From positions 1 to 53,952 of the forward strand of contig VGFL01000004.1 of the NCBI GenBank assembly GCA_016868915.1: 53,952 nt of DNA, given 5' to 3'. This stretch comes from Bacteroidota bacterium (lineage in GTDB: Bacteria > Bacteroidota > Bacteroidia > Flavobacteriales_D > Crocinitomicaceae). This document shows positions 30,318 to 40,558 of the stretch, piece by piece. The first letter of the stretch is position 1. The number at the start of each line of letters is the position of its first letter. Made by a program: the position numbers and the translations under genes. Below the pieces are notes generated by a model. That model was not told the origin of the DNA and did no database searches. It was given only the letters and a program-made list of their open reading frames with translations.

Positions 30318-31025
30318 TTAAAAAAGCGATAACTGATCAGATCTATTTTCAAATGGTAGATTAACTTCGGGTAAATTGGAATTCGAACTCAACAGAATCG
30401 TTTTATCGACGCTATGTGCCGAAAGTATTGTTTCTTTAGCAGGCATGCTAAAACTAGTTATCTCTGATTCGCAGGAGAGCCATTCCTCGATAGCAGATTC
30501 GGAATTTAGGAATAGGGGCATTCGCTTTTTTGCATTGTGAATTTCAGCCATAAAATCGTTGGCTTCTATTGTAAATAGTGTAAATGTATTCTGAAATTGA
30601 CCCGTTTGAGCATCTATATTGCTCTCCCAAAGCCCTGCAATTGATAATATTTTTGTTTCTGGAGAATAAATGAAATAGGGTATTTTTTCTTTTCCCAAAT
30701 GTTGCCATTCAAAAAATCCGGACGATGGAACTACACATCTCTTGGAATTAATTAGATGTTTAAAGGAAGATTTAGAATGTGCTGTTTCTATGCGGCAATT
30801 AACTGTTTTTGAAGCTATTTCCGATAGTTCGCCACGATACCAATTGGGAACTAGTCCCCATTTCATAAATTGGATTTCCTCTGATTGATTTATTACCGGC
30901 CAAAGAGGTCTTGTGAAACCACTTGCATAATAATGAATTACATCAGCTTGATTTGAGGGAATTTTCTTTTTGTATTTCCCCGCTAAATCAATATTAGTTG
31001 AAGTGGTTGAATTGCTGTAGCACAT
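30318..31025 (-). CDS. SOS response-associated peptidase family (SRAP; YedK/HMCES-like abasic-site shield)
   Basis: N-terminal MCYS (Cys2), KWGLVPNWY, NCRIET, KRCVVPSSGFFEWQ, EIHNAKKRMPL; ends ...SDQLSLF. Confidence 0.93.
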   Translation of the reverse strand: MCYSNSTTSTNIDLAGKYKKKIPSNQADVIHYYASGFTRPLWPVINQSEEIQFMKWGLVPNWYRGELSEIASKTVNCRIETAHSKSSFKHLINSKRCVVPSSGFFEWQHLGKEKIPYFIYSPETKILSIAGLWESNIDAQTGQFQNTFTLFTIEANDFMAEIHNAKKRMPLFLNSESAIEEWLSCESEITSFSMPAKETILSAHSVDKTILLSSNSNLPEVNLPFENRSDQLSLF

Positions 31026-31035
31026 GTCATAAAGA

Positions 31036-33084
31036 CTATTCCTGATTTATTTTTCGAACCATAGTCAGAATAGTTGCTAATGCAACTGTTTCTCCCGTTT
31101 CGTCATAAACATCTACTAAGAATTTCACAATTCCTTTCGCTATATCGTCCTCAGAACGTTTTTCTTGATCGATTTTTTCTTTCACCGTACACCGCACTCC
31201 TAAAGTCGCACCCGGATAAACCGGTTTTGTAAAACGCGCTTCATCAATCCCATAATTTAACAATACAGGTCCTTTCTTGGGATCTACAAATAATCCGGCT
31301 GCTTTAGACAATACAAAATATCCGTGAGCTACCCTTCGTTCAAAAATAGTTCCGTCTAAAGAAGTGGCATCCATGTGCGCATAGAAATTATCACCTGAAA
31401 CATTTGCAAAATTTACGATGTCAGAATCCGTAACAGTATGTTTGTGTGTGAAAACGGTTTCTCCAATGACTAATTCTTCAAAATGTTTTCTGAATACGTG
31501 TGGGTTTGCTTCAGGCATTTCGGCACCAACTTGAAACTGTTTCGTGATAGCTGTAATTGTTGTTGGATGGCCTTGAATAGCAGTTCGTTGAAGATAATGT
31601 AAAACTCCTCTTTTACCACCCATTTCTTCACCACCACCAGCACGACCAGGACCTCCGTGTGTAAGCAATGGCATGGGAGAACCATGACCGGTACTTTCTT
31701 TCGCACATTCTTTATTTAATACTAAAATTCGTCCATGCATAGACGCTGCGCCCAAAACAAACTCAGTCGCTTCTTTATTATCAGGAGTTACAATCGAAGA
31801 AACCAACGAACCTTTGCCCATTTTTGCCAATCGAATGGCGTCATCCATTGTTTTGTAAGGCATGATGGTAGATACAGGTCCGAAAGCTTCAATGTCGTGA
31901 CAAGCTGTTTTGGTAAAAGGGTCTGAATTTCTAAATAGGATAGGGGAGAAGAATGCTCCTTTTGATTTATCTGCACCCAAAATATCGAATTCATCCATAT
32001 TTCCAAATACGATTTCTTGTGATTCTTTCAACAACTCAACATTTGCTCGAACGCGCTCCACTTGTAATTTAGTTGCCAAGGATCCCATACGAACACCTTC
32101 CACACTTGGATCACCTATTTTCGTAGAGGCCAATCTATTCGAGATTCCATTTTGAACTTCTTCTAACAAATTTTCAGGAACGATGATTCGTCGAACAGCT
32201 GTACATTTTTGTCCTGCTTTTATTGTGATTTCCTTAACCGTTTCTTTAATAAATAAATCAAATTCTTCTGTTCCTGGAAGAGCTTTTTCACCAAGAATAG
32301 TAGCATTCAATGAATCTGCCTCTAGATTGAAAGCAACACTTTCAGCGGCAATTCTCGGATGAGCTTTCAACAGTTTTCCCGTTGCTGCACTTCCCGTGAA
32401 AGTAACTACATCATCTGTTTGAACGTGATCAATTATTCCTCGACCAAGTCCACAAATTAATTGTAAGCATCCTTCGGGAAGAATTTTAGAATCGATGATA
32501 TCACGAACCATAACTTCGGTCAAATAACACGTAAATTCAGATGGTTTTACAATTGCTGGAACGCCTGCCATTAAATTCACCGCTATTTTCTCGAGCATTC
32601 CCCAAATCGGAAAGTTGAATGCGTTTATATGCACTGCCACTCCTTCTTTCGGAACCATGATGTGATGACCGATAAATGAACCATTTTTGGAAAGAGGAGC
32701 TGCTACTCCATCCACGTAATATGGCAAATCAGGAAATTGTCTACGAAGAGATGCATTTGCAAATAAATTACCGATTCCACCTTCGATATCTATCCAGGAA
32801 TCAACACGGGTAGCTCCTGTCCAAGCACTTACTTCGTAATATTTTTCTTTTTTTTGAGTTAAAAATAAGGCAAGAGCTTTGAGCATTCTTCCTCGCTCTT
32901 GGAAAGTCATTTTTCGAAGAACTTCAGCTCCTTTTTTTCTACCGTAGGCTAAAACATCCGAGAAATCAATTCCTTCACTTGAGACTTCACCAAGAATTTC
33001 TCCTGTAATAGCATGATTTAAAATAGTTTCAGTACCTGATCCATCTACCCATTGACCAAGTACATAATTTTGATAGCGACGCAT
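31036..33084 (-). CDS. paaZ: Bifunctional aldehyde dehydrogenase/enoyl-CoA hydratase PaaZ-like
   Basis: ALDH domain (FNLEADSLN, KAGQKCTAVRR) fused to MaoC-like hydratase (NFANVSGDNFYAHMD). Confidence 0.9.
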   Translation of the reverse strand: MRRYQNYVLGQWVDGSGTETILNHAITGEILGEVSSEGIDFSDVLAYGRKKGAEVLRKMTFQERGRMLKALALFLTQKKEKYYEVSAWTGATRVDSWIDIEGGIGNLFANASLRRQFPDLPYYVDGVAAPLSKNGSFIGHHIMVPKEGVAVHINAFNFPIWGMLEKIAVNLMAGVPAIVKPSEFTCYLTEVMVRDIIDSKILPEGCLQLICGLGRGIIDHVQTDDVVTFTGSAATGKLLKAHPRIAAESVAFNLEADSLNATILGEKALPGTEEFDLFIKETVKEITIKAGQKCTAVRRIIVPENLLEEVQNGISNRLASTKIGDPSVEGVRMGSLATKLQVERVRANVELLKESQEIVFGNMDEFDILGADKSKGAFFSPILFRNSDPFTKTACHDIEAFGPVSTIMPYKTMDDAIRLAKMGKGSLVSSIVTPDNKEATEFVLGAASMHGRILVLNKECAKESTGHGSPMPLLTHGGPGRAGGGEEMGGKRGVLHYLQRTAIQGHPTTITAITKQFQVGAEMPEANPHVFRKHFEELVIGETVFTHKHTVTDSDIVNFANVSGDNFYAHMDATSLDGTIFERRVAHGYFVLSKAAGLFVDPKKGPVLLNYGIDEARFTKPVYPGATLGVRCTVKEKIDQEKRSEDDIAKGIVKFLVDVYDETGETVALATILTMVRKINQE

Positions 33085-33093
33085 AACTTTAGA

Positions 33094-34494
33094 TTAATTT
33101 GGGAACAACCAGCGGTATAAATCGTTGAAATTTGCATATAGTACGAGGGAAAGAAGAAGTATCATTCCCGCGTATTGCGCATATTCTAATACTTTTTTAT
33201 TTGGTTCTTTCCCTGTTACCATTTCGTAAATCAAGAAAACAACATGCCCTCCGTCTAAGGCGGGAATCGGCAGTATATTCATAAAAGCAAGTATGATTGA
33301 AAGAAAAGCAGTTGTTAACCAAAACTGATTCCAATCCCAAGCGGGAGGAAACATATTTCCGATTGCGGCAAAACCACCCATTTGCCCTGCGCCTTTTTTA
33401 GTGAAGACATATTTAAATTGAGCAACATAATCATTAAGAGTACCAATGCCTGTTATAAGACCAACGGAAATACTTTCAACCAAACCGTAATCTCGGTGTT
33501 GAATGGCAGCTGAATCAATAAAACCTTCTGGTTTTGGCATAAAACCAATCGTTCCGTCTTCTTTTACTTTTGCTTGAACGTTTACAGTATCTGAATTTCG
33601 AATGACAGAAATTTCAGTTACTTTCTTTTTATTCGAGTAAAGGCCGGCTTGAATTTCATCAAAGAATTCAACTTTTGTATTTCCAATCGAAGTGATTCTA
33701 TCCCCTTTTTTCAATCCTGATTTGGCGGCAGGTGAATTTGTTACAACCGAATCAATCGTTGTTGATTTATGACGAAGTGAAAACAATTGCATGGCTCCTT
33801 CTTGAAATAAAGTTTGACCAAAATCTTCAGGAAGATTAACGTTTTCTTTAGATCCATCAGGATGTTGAACCGTCAATGAGCGCGCATCACGAAGAAAAAT
33901 TTCTCTGTTAATTTCACTAGGACTTGCCATTTCTTGGCCGTCAACTGCTAACACTTTATCACCGGACTTAATATTGAATTTTGACAAATAGGAATGAACA
34001 GCCAAGCCATGTTTTAGTTCAGAAGATTTGATTTCTTCTTTTCCCCAGAAAAACACGACTCCGATGTAAATTAGGAAACCAAGAATTAGATTGACGGTAA
34101 CACCTCCAATCATTACAATCAAGCGTTGCCAAGCCGGTTTTGATCTAAATTCCCATGGTTCAGCCGGCTTTTCCAATTGTTCTTTGTCCATGGATTCATC
34201 GATCATTCCGGCGATCTTCACATATCCGCCTAGTGGCAACCATCCAAGTCCCCATTCCGTATTGTCGGGTTCTTCTGCCCATTCTTTTGGAGATTCTTTA
34301 GAAAACCACGAAAAAACTTGTTTTCCTTTCATTTTCTTTGTTCTGAAAAGCGAAAACCATGGATTGAAAAACAAATAGAATTTTTCAACGCGTGTTTTGA
34401 AAAGTTTAGCAGGTAAAAAATGACCCAATTCGTGAAGGGTTACTAAAATTGCAAGAGAGAGAAAGAGTTGAGCGGCTTTGATCCAAAAATCCAT
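33094..34494 (-). CDS. rseP: Site-2 RIP metalloprotease RseP
   Basis: LVTLHELGHFLPAKLF, PDZ domains, NILPIPALDGGHVVFLIYE. Confidence 0.94.
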   Translation of the reverse strand: MDFWIKAAQLFLSLAILVTLHELGHFLPAKLFKTRVEKFYLFFNPWFSLFRTKKMKGKQVFSWFSKESPKEWAEEPDNTEWGLGWLPLGGYVKIAGMIDESMDKEQLEKPAEPWEFRSKPAWQRLIVMIGGVTVNLILGFLIYIGVVFFWGKEEIKSSELKHGLAVHSYLSKFNIKSGDKVLAVDGQEMASPSEINREIFLRDARSLTVQHPDGSKENVNLPEDFGQTLFQEGAMQLFSLRHKSTTIDSVVTNSPAAKSGLKKGDRITSIGNTKVEFFDEIQAGLYSNKKKVTEISVIRNSDTVNVQAKVKEDGTIGFMPKPEGFIDSAAIQHRDYGLVESISVGLITGIGTLNDYVAQFKYVFTKKGAGQMGGFAAIGNMFPPAWDWNQFWLTTAFLSIILAFMNILPIPALDGGHVVFLIYEMVTGKEPNKKVLEYAQYAGMILLLSLVLYANFNDLYRWLFPN

Positions 34495-34533
34495 GTGATT
34501 TGTATAAAAATTAAGTGAACAAATATAGGTTTT

Positions 34534-34902
34534 TTACTTCGATTCTGATGAGGTTTCTTCGTTGTAATACTCGTTTTGAATAAAATAGTCAATCATTGCT
34601 TCCTTCATCAAATGCTGTTGTTGCTGATGATTGAGTGTTGGTAATTGTTTTTTAAGTGTAAAGTGAGGCCATGAATCTTTGTCGCGCCCTTCAAATTGGT
34701 AATACCCATAAGGTTCTAAAATAGTACAAATCGCAACGTGTAATAAATCTGTTTTTTCGCTTTTAGAGAAGTTTTTCGGACCTAATCCAAGTTCATTCAC
34801 CCCAATCAAAAATAACATGGCTTGCACATCCATTCCACCTCCAAATGTTTTTTCGAGGTGAGATTTTAATTTCTGAAAGCGCAATTCTATATCGTGATCC
34901 AT
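34534..34902 (-). CDS. Conserved hypothetical protein
   Basis: Complete ORF with no out-of-frame competitor, located upstream of rseP. Confidence 0.7.
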   Translation of the reverse strand: MDHDIELRFQKLKSHLEKTFGGGMDVQAMLFLIGVNELGLGPKNFSKSEKTDLLHVAICTILEPYGYYQFEGRDKDSWPHFTLKKQLPTLNHQQQQHLMKEAMIDYFIQNEYYNEETSSESK

Positions 34903-35082
34903 GAATACAAAAATACATCAGAAAAAGCCGATTTTCATTATTCAAAAGGAACTTAACAAAAATTGCACAACTAAATGTGATTGTAAGAAGCTTTTGTTAA
35001 TTAAAAAAGACCTTTTAAGCGGTGAATAAAACGATAAACACTTTCTTTATCGATAAAAATACACCAGTGAAAATTGAATTAT

Positions 35083-36942
35083 TTAAAGTGACTTAAAGAA
35101 AGTGTAATATGTCATAAAAAGTGCTTCCGACTTCCTTTTTTCAGACTTGAAATTCGATGCGTCGTAAAAATTCTCCAAGTAGCGTTTTGAATCGAGATTA
35201 TACAAGCAAGAACCTTTATCAGAAATAAATCCATAACCTCGAATGGTAGCATGAAATGCAAATGAATGTACGTTAGGACTCAATAAGTCCTTACTGAATT
35301 TAAAGTTTGAATTTGCTTGTCTAAGTTGATGCAAAAGCGTTGCTGCAATATCCGATTGTGAGCCGATTGTATTGTTTTGCTTTCCTCTAAATTCTTTTTT
35401 CAATGGTTCGCCGAAAATCAATAATGGAATCCTGAAAAAGACCGATTGATTTGGACTTGCGATCGTGTGCGAATGATGTCCGTGATCGGCAACGAAAACA
35501 AAAATGGTGTTTTTATACCAACTTTCTTTTTTCGCTTTTTCTAAGAATTGACCAATCGCCCAATCTGCATAATAAACGGAATTCATATAAGCACTTTCCT
35601 TTCCGGTCCATTTTTGCCATCCAGCACGTTTTGGATAATCGTATGGAGAATGCGTGCTTCCGGTAAATGCGCAGTGTATGAATGGTTCTTTCGTTTTTTT
35701 AATTTTCTGAAGAAATAATGTATATAAATCTTCATCAAAATAATTCAGCTTTCCTTTGGTTAATCCGGAAGGGAAGTTTTTTTCATCGGCCAATTCATCA
35801 AATTGATGCTGGGTTAAGTAGCCTTGAATATTGCCGTATTTTAAGTCACCACTAAATATGTAATGCGAGGAATACCCGATTTTTTTGAGTGTTTGATTTA
35901 TCGATGGGAGCTTGCGATTTTTTTCCGGTTCAAGAGAAATAGCCACTTCAGGAATTGCCGGATAACCTGAAAAAATACTGGTATTCCCAATTTCTGAGGT
36001 TGTGTTCGTTGCATACATATTCTGAAAAAGATATCCTTCTGAAGCGAGTTTGTCAAAATTTGGGGTTAATCCCTTCGTATCACTCATGCAACCTACAACT
36101 GATGCCGACCAACTTTCCAAAAGAACGAATACGACATTTGGTTTGGAATCTTCAAGGATATAATTGCTATGATTTCTATCAAAATCATATAAGGAATCGG
36201 CAATTGAATTTGCAACTTTTACTTGAATTTTCGGCAAATGATTTTCAAGGTCGTTACGTTTGAAAAGCATATAACTATTTCCAAAATAATAGGTTGAATT
36301 GACTGAGAGGTCGTTTACAATAGATTTTTTAGAGAAGTACGCAGAATCTACATTGATTGGGATTTGTTGAATGCCACCTCGTGCAAAAATCACACAGCAA
36401 AGGAGATACACAAGTCCGAGCGGTAAATGAATCCATTTTTTTTGTAAATCCAACGGGCTGAATTTCATGAGTTTAAGCAGAAAAATCCCGATTCCAACTT
36501 CGACTAAAAGTAAACCGAAAAACAAAAATTGCGTTCCACCTTCAGCAGTTCTGAATACTTCATCGGGATTACTCAAATGCATAAAAACCCGTGAAGTTAG
36601 TTTGTGATTCCATTCGTGATATACGTTTACTTCTCCGCAGTGAATCAGAGAAACAATGATTAGTTCGATTATCATTACCGTCCAGAAAATAAGTTTGAGA
36701 GCTTTGTTTCTTACATAGGACCAAACTATCCAAATAAGAATAGGAACAATAGATAGAAAAGAGGCTGTGGCTAAATCCAATCGAAATGATTGCAAGAATA
36801 CTCCGGCAATTTCTGAAAAATCAGTTCCAGAAAATTTAGATCCATGGATCACAAGAAAAAGCAAGCGTTCAACGTGGAAATGTACTATCCAGTAAAGGAG
36901 AAAGCATACAAGAGGTTTAACTGCGTAAAGCGTATATTTCAC
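35083..36942 (-). CDS. LTA synthase family membrane sulfatase/phosphotransferase
   Basis: N-terminal TM helices; NVVFVLLESWSASVVG, NTTSEIGNTSIFSGYP, IFVFVADHGHHSH. Confidence 0.88.
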   Translation of the reverse strand: MKYTLYAVKPLVCFLLYWIVHFHVERLLFLVIHGSKFSGTDFSEIAGVFLQSFRLDLATASFLSIVPILIWIVWSYVRNKALKLIFWTVMIIELIIVSLIHCGEVNVYHEWNHKLTSRVFMHLSNPDEVFRTAEGGTQFLFFGLLLVEVGIGIFLLKLMKFSPLDLQKKWIHLPLGLVYLLCCVIFARGGIQQIPINVDSAYFSKKSIVNDLSVNSTYYFGNSYMLFKRNDLENHLPKIQVKVANSIADSLYDFDRNHSNYILEDSKPNVVFVLLESWSASVVGCMSDTKGLTPNFDKLASEGYLFQNMYATNTTSEIGNTSIFSGYPAIPEVAISLEPEKNRKLPSINQTLKKIGYSSHYIFSGDLKYGNIQGYLTQHQFDELADEKNFPSGLTKGKLNYFDEDLYTLFLQKIKKTKEPFIHCAFTGSTHSPYDYPKRAGWQKWTGKESAYMNSVYYADWAIGQFLEKAKKESWYKNTIFVFVADHGHHSHTIASPNQSVFFRIPLLIFGEPLKKEFRGKQNNTIGSQSDIAATLLHQLRQANSNFKFSKDLLSPNVHSFAFHATIRGYGFISDKGSCLYNLDSKRYLENFYDASNFKSEKRKSEALFMTYYTFFKSL

Positions 36943-37103
36943 AGCATAAAATTAATAAATTCTTTATCCTGGAAAATTAAGAAGGTTGATCTTACATTTA
37001 GAATGGATTCTTTAAATGGAATTAGTAGGGAAAATTCAATTTAAGTTGGTTGTCTGCAACTAAAAAGTTAAAAATACATTTTGTTTGATTAATTTTACAA
37101 TCT

Positions 37104-38105
37104 ATGATTTTAGTAACTGGAGGTACTGGTCTATTAGGTGGACACTTACTTGTGGAGCTCACAAAATCTGAGGATAAGATACGTGCAATCTATCGATCTG
37201 ATAAGCGAATCAAATCTGTTGAGAAACTTTTTCAATATTACTTGGGTGAAAACTATTCTGATAATTGGAATAAAATTGAGTGGTTTCCTGCTGATATTGT
37301 AGATATCGAAAGCGTAAAAAATGCATTTGACGCGGTAAAAATAGTTTATCATTGTGCAGGATTTGTTTCATTTTCATCCAGTGATTTCAGGGAATGTATG
37401 AAAATTAATCGCGAAGGAACGGCAAATATGGTTAATTTATGCCTTCATTTCAATATTGAAAAATTTGGGTATGTTAGTTCTGTGGCTGCTATTGGGAGTG
37501 TTGAAGGAGAATTGATAACCGAAAATTGTAAGTGGGAAAAAACTCCTACTACAGGCGGATATTCGGTCAGTAAATACAGTGCCGAAAAAGAAGTTTGGAG
37601 GGGTATTGAAGAGGGACTAAATGCCGTAATCATTAATCCATGTGTTATTTTGGGACCAGGAAATTGGGATGAAACCTCGCTTACCATTTTTAAAAACGTA
37701 CTAAAAGGAATGAAATTTTATCCAACAGGGTCAAATGCTACGGTAGATGCAAGAGATGTTGCATGTTGCTTGATAAAATTAGTAAAGAGTAAAATTTCAA
37801 ATGAACGATTTTTATGTATTGGTAGCAATCAAACTTTTCAGCAATTAATAACTGAAATTGCTCAGCAAGCTAAAGTGAATGTTCCCAGAAAGCCGATAGC
37901 AAAGAAATGGCTAATTCTAATTGCTCGAGTTATAGAACCAATCAACAGACTGATGGGTAGAAAATCTCCGCTTTCTGTTAATACGGTCAATTCAGCTTAC
38001 AGGAAGTTAGCTTATGATAATACAAAAATAACTGATGCAACCTCTCATTCTTTTTACACTTTGACAGAAACAATTGAAAATTCTTTGAACGCAGGAAAAT
38101 TATGA
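37104..38105 (+). CDS. NAD-dependent epimerase/dehydratase family protein
   Basis: MILVTGGTGLLGGHLLVEL Rossmann motif; YSVSKYSAEKEVW. Confidence 0.9.
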   Translation: MILVTGGTGLLGGHLLVELTKSEDKIRAIYRSDKRIKSVEKLFQYYLGENYSDNWNKIEWFPADIVDIESVKNAFDAVKIVYHCAGFVSFSSSDFRECMKINREGTANMVNLCLHFNIEKFGYVSSVAAIGSVEGELITENCKWEKTPTTGGYSVSKYSAEKEVWRGIEEGLNAVIINPCVILGPGNWDETSLTIFKNVLKGMKFYPTGSNATVDARDVACCLIKLVKSKISNERFLCIGSNQTFQQLITEIAQQAKVNVPRKPIAKKWLILIARVIEPINRLMGRKSPLSVNTVNSAYRKLAYDNTKITDATSHSFYTLTETIENSLNAGKL

Positions 38106-38137
38106 ACTAGTTGTTAAAATCATTGTTTTTAAAAATC

Positions 38138-38770
38138 ATGAAAGTTTCCTCCCATCCAACATTGATTATTACTATTCTTATTATTCTGTACGTGGTTGGG
38201 TTAGTTGGGATTTTATTTCCACAAACAAGAGGCGTTGTTTTACCACTTTCATCAGTTAATTTATTTCTTGGTTTTTTACTTTTATCATATTCCGAAAAGA
38301 AAAGTTTAAAATCACTCTTAATTTTCATGGCGATTGCCTTTATAATAGGCTTTTGTTCTGAATTGATTGGAGTACAAACTGGAATTTTATTTGGAAACTA
38401 TTCTTACGGGACAAACCTTGGAATTAAATTTATTGGTGTACCATTGATTATTGGCCTTAATTGGGCTGTTTTGACTGTTACTTCAGCGAGTATTACTGAA
38501 GGCTTTTCAGAAAATATTGTTTTCAGGGTGGTCATTAATTCACTTATTATGGTTCTATTTGATTTCGTTATGGAACCGGTTGCAGTGAAATTTGATTTTT
38601 GGTCCTGGCATAGCAATGAAATTCCAGTTTACAATTATGTATGTTGGTTTCTCATATCAGTAATTCTACAATTTATATATTTGACCTACTTCACTATAAA
38701 GTCGAACATTGTTTATAAAACCTTGTTTATAGTGCAATTTTTATTTTTTCTTTTTTTAAATTTATTCTAA
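38138..38770 (+). CDS. Carotenoid biosynthesis membrane protein (CruF/DUF422-like, putative carotenoid hydratase)
   Basis: GFCSELIGVQTGILFGNYSYG..GIKFIGVPLIIGLNWAVLT...DFVMEPVAVKFDFWSW; ATG at 38138 preferred over TTG 38111. Confidence 0.82.
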   Translation: MKVSSHPTLIITILIILYVVGLVGILFPQTRGVVLPLSSVNLFLGFLLLSYSEKKSLKSLLIFMAIAFIIGFCSELIGVQTGILFGNYSYGTNLGIKFIGVPLIIGLNWAVLTVTSASITEGFSENIVFRVVINSLIMVLFDFVMEPVAVKFDFWSWHSNEIPVYNYVCWFLISVILQFIYLTYFTIKSNIVYKTLFIVQFLFFLFLNLF

Positions 38771-39249
38771 TGTATTGGTGGGGTCCTTTAATATTGATAG
38801 TAACTTTTGTTGGAATGGAATTTATGGCCTGGGCTACACATAAATTTGTGATGCATGGCTTCATGTGGCATTTTCATTCTGATCATCATGTAGAAGAACC
38901 TGGTTTTTTTGAACGAAATGATGTTTTTTTCTTGATTTATGCTATTCCTTCGTGGCTCTGTATTATGCTAGGAATGATGTACGAAACGTACATCGCTGTA
39001 TGGATTGGTTTTGGAATTGCTGCTTATGGAATCGCATACTTTCTAGTTCATGACGTTTACATCCACCGGAGGTTTAAGTGGTTGAGAAATATAGAAAACC
39101 CGTATTTTACTGCGATTCGTAAGGCCCACAAGGTGCATCATAAACATCAAGGAAAGGAACATGGCGAGTGTTTCGGAATGTTGTTTGTGCCACCAAAATA
39201 TTACAGAGAGGCTAGAAAAGCATTTCAAAGTAAATCCACAAAAATATGA
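38770..39249 (+). CDS. crtZ: Beta-carotene hydroxylase CrtZ
   Basis: Histidine clusters HKFVMH, HSDHH, HDVYIH, HKVHH; FECGML-like C-terminus (GECFGMLFVPPKY). Confidence 0.92.
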   Translation: MYWWGPLILIVTFVGMEFMAWATHKFVMHGFMWHFHSDHHVEEPGFFERNDVFFLIYAIPSWLCIMLGMMYETYIAVWIGFGIAAYGIAYFLVHDVYIHRRFKWLRNIENPYFTAIRKAHKVHHKHQGKEHGECFGMLFVPPKYYREARKAFQSKSTKI

Positions 39250-39935
39250 GTCTCTATTTTTGGATAATTGTTATTTCTTTTATCGGCCCTTTTCTCTTAA
39301 GTTTTGATAAAAGGGTTGCATTTTATAAGAAATGGAGATATATTTTTCCAGCGATTCTCCCGATTGCCCTAGCTTTTATTGTTTGGGATGATTATTTCAC
39401 TGAAAATAAAATTTGGGGTTTTACACCTGAATATTTACAAGGAATTTATTTCAGGAACTTACCGCTCGAAGAAGTTTTATTCTTCTTTGTAATTCCTTAC
39501 AATTGCCTTTTTATTTACGACGTATTACAAGCCTATTTCCCAACTGTGAAATTGGTTGCTATTACCAAAATTTTTGCTGTTTATTTTGCGCTATCTGGAC
39601 TCGTTCTCACTACATGGTTTCTCGATAATTGGTATACGTCAGTTGCATGTTCAGTTTCTGCAATTCTTACAATTGGCTTGTACTTTATTTACAAGGTTAA
39701 ATGGTTTGAATGGTTTGCTTTTGCTTATTTAGTTGCGCTTATTCCTTTTCTCATTGTAAATGGCATTTTAACTGGAATGGCAACAGAAAATCCTGTTGTT
39801 TGGTATAGTGAAAATCACATTATGGGCTTGCGAATTATAACTATTCCATTTGAAGATTTGTACTATAATTACGCTTTATTTCTTCCAATTATAGCGTTGT
39901 ATGAGTTTTTCAAAAGGAAATTTGGAAAGGGTTAA
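39246..39935 (+). CDS. Lycopene cyclase, CrtYcd-type fused two-domain
   Basis: Paired motifs NLPLEEVLFFFVIPYNCLFIYDVL and IPFEDLYYNYALFLPIIALYEFF in a multi-TM protein. Confidence 0.9.
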   Translation: MSLYFWIIVISFIGPFLLSFDKRVAFYKKWRYIFPAILPIALAFIVWDDYFTENKIWGFTPEYLQGIYFRNLPLEEVLFFFVIPYNCLFIYDVLQAYFPTVKLVAITKIFAVYFALSGLVLTTWFLDNWYTSVACSVSAILTIGLYFIYKVKWFEWFAFAYLVALIPFLIVNGILTGMATENPVVWYSENHIMGLRIITIPFEDLYYNYALFLPIIALYEFFKRKFGKG

Positions 39936-40558
39936 CGCACGTAAATCATTTTTTTAGTTTCAAAAAACTCTTCCTGAAACCAATCTGAAATATCATAGGT
40001 TCGGATGTACTTTTTGACTTTGGTTAGTTCATTAGATAAATCTCCGCCTTTCAGACAAATCCATCCATTTGGTAAATCGTTAAAATTTTCTCCACTCAAC
40101 TTGTCTTTCGTCCAAAAAAGTAAGTCAGAAAGTGGTGCAACGGCTCTTGAAACGATAAAGTCAAAACGTCCAGGAATTTTTTCAACTCGTTCATGAATTC
40201 CGTTTACGTTCTTTATTTTAATGGTATTAGAAACCTCATTTACTACTTTGATTTTTTTACCGATGGAATCAACTAGTGTAAATTCAGTTTCCGGAAACAA
40301 AATGGCTAATGGAATTCCAGGGAATCCGCCTCCAGTTCCAATATCTAAAATTTTTGTTCCAGGTTTGAAATCTATTATTTTTGAGATTGCCAATGAATGA
40401 AGGACATGATGGAAGTAGAAATTTTCTTCGTCTTTTCGTGAGATAACATTAATCTGAGCATTCCAATCTTTATAAATACCATACAGCGAGTTAAACTGAT
40501 TAATTTGTTGGGGAGAAAGAGTTGGAAAATAGTGTTTAACACTGTCAAATTTGATCAT
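39932..40558 (-). CDS. rsmG: 16S rRNA (guanine527-N7)-methyltransferase RsmG
   Basis: ILDIGTGGGFPGIPLAILFPETEFTLVDSIGKKIKVV; FDFIVSRAVAPL. Confidence 0.95.
   Translation of the reverse strand: MIKFDSVKHYFPTLSPQQINQFNSLYGIYKDWNAQINVISRKDEENFYFHHVLHSLAISKIIDFKPGTKILDIGTGGGFPGIPLAILFPETEFTLVDSIGKKIKVVNEVSNTIKIKNVNGIHERVEKIPGRFDFIVSRAVAPLSDLLFWTKDKLSGENFNDLPNGWICLKGGDLSNELTKVKKYIRTYDISDWFQEEFFETKKMIYVR

Noticed and set aside
31470-32155. Several short ORFs on both strands inside paaZ
   Set aside because: Alternate-frame and antisense ORFs within a strongly conserved coding frame.
36844-37044. 66-aa + ORF between the LTA synthase-like gene and the epimerase
   Set aside because: Mostly antisense to the start of the LTA synthase-like gene; no recognisable domain.
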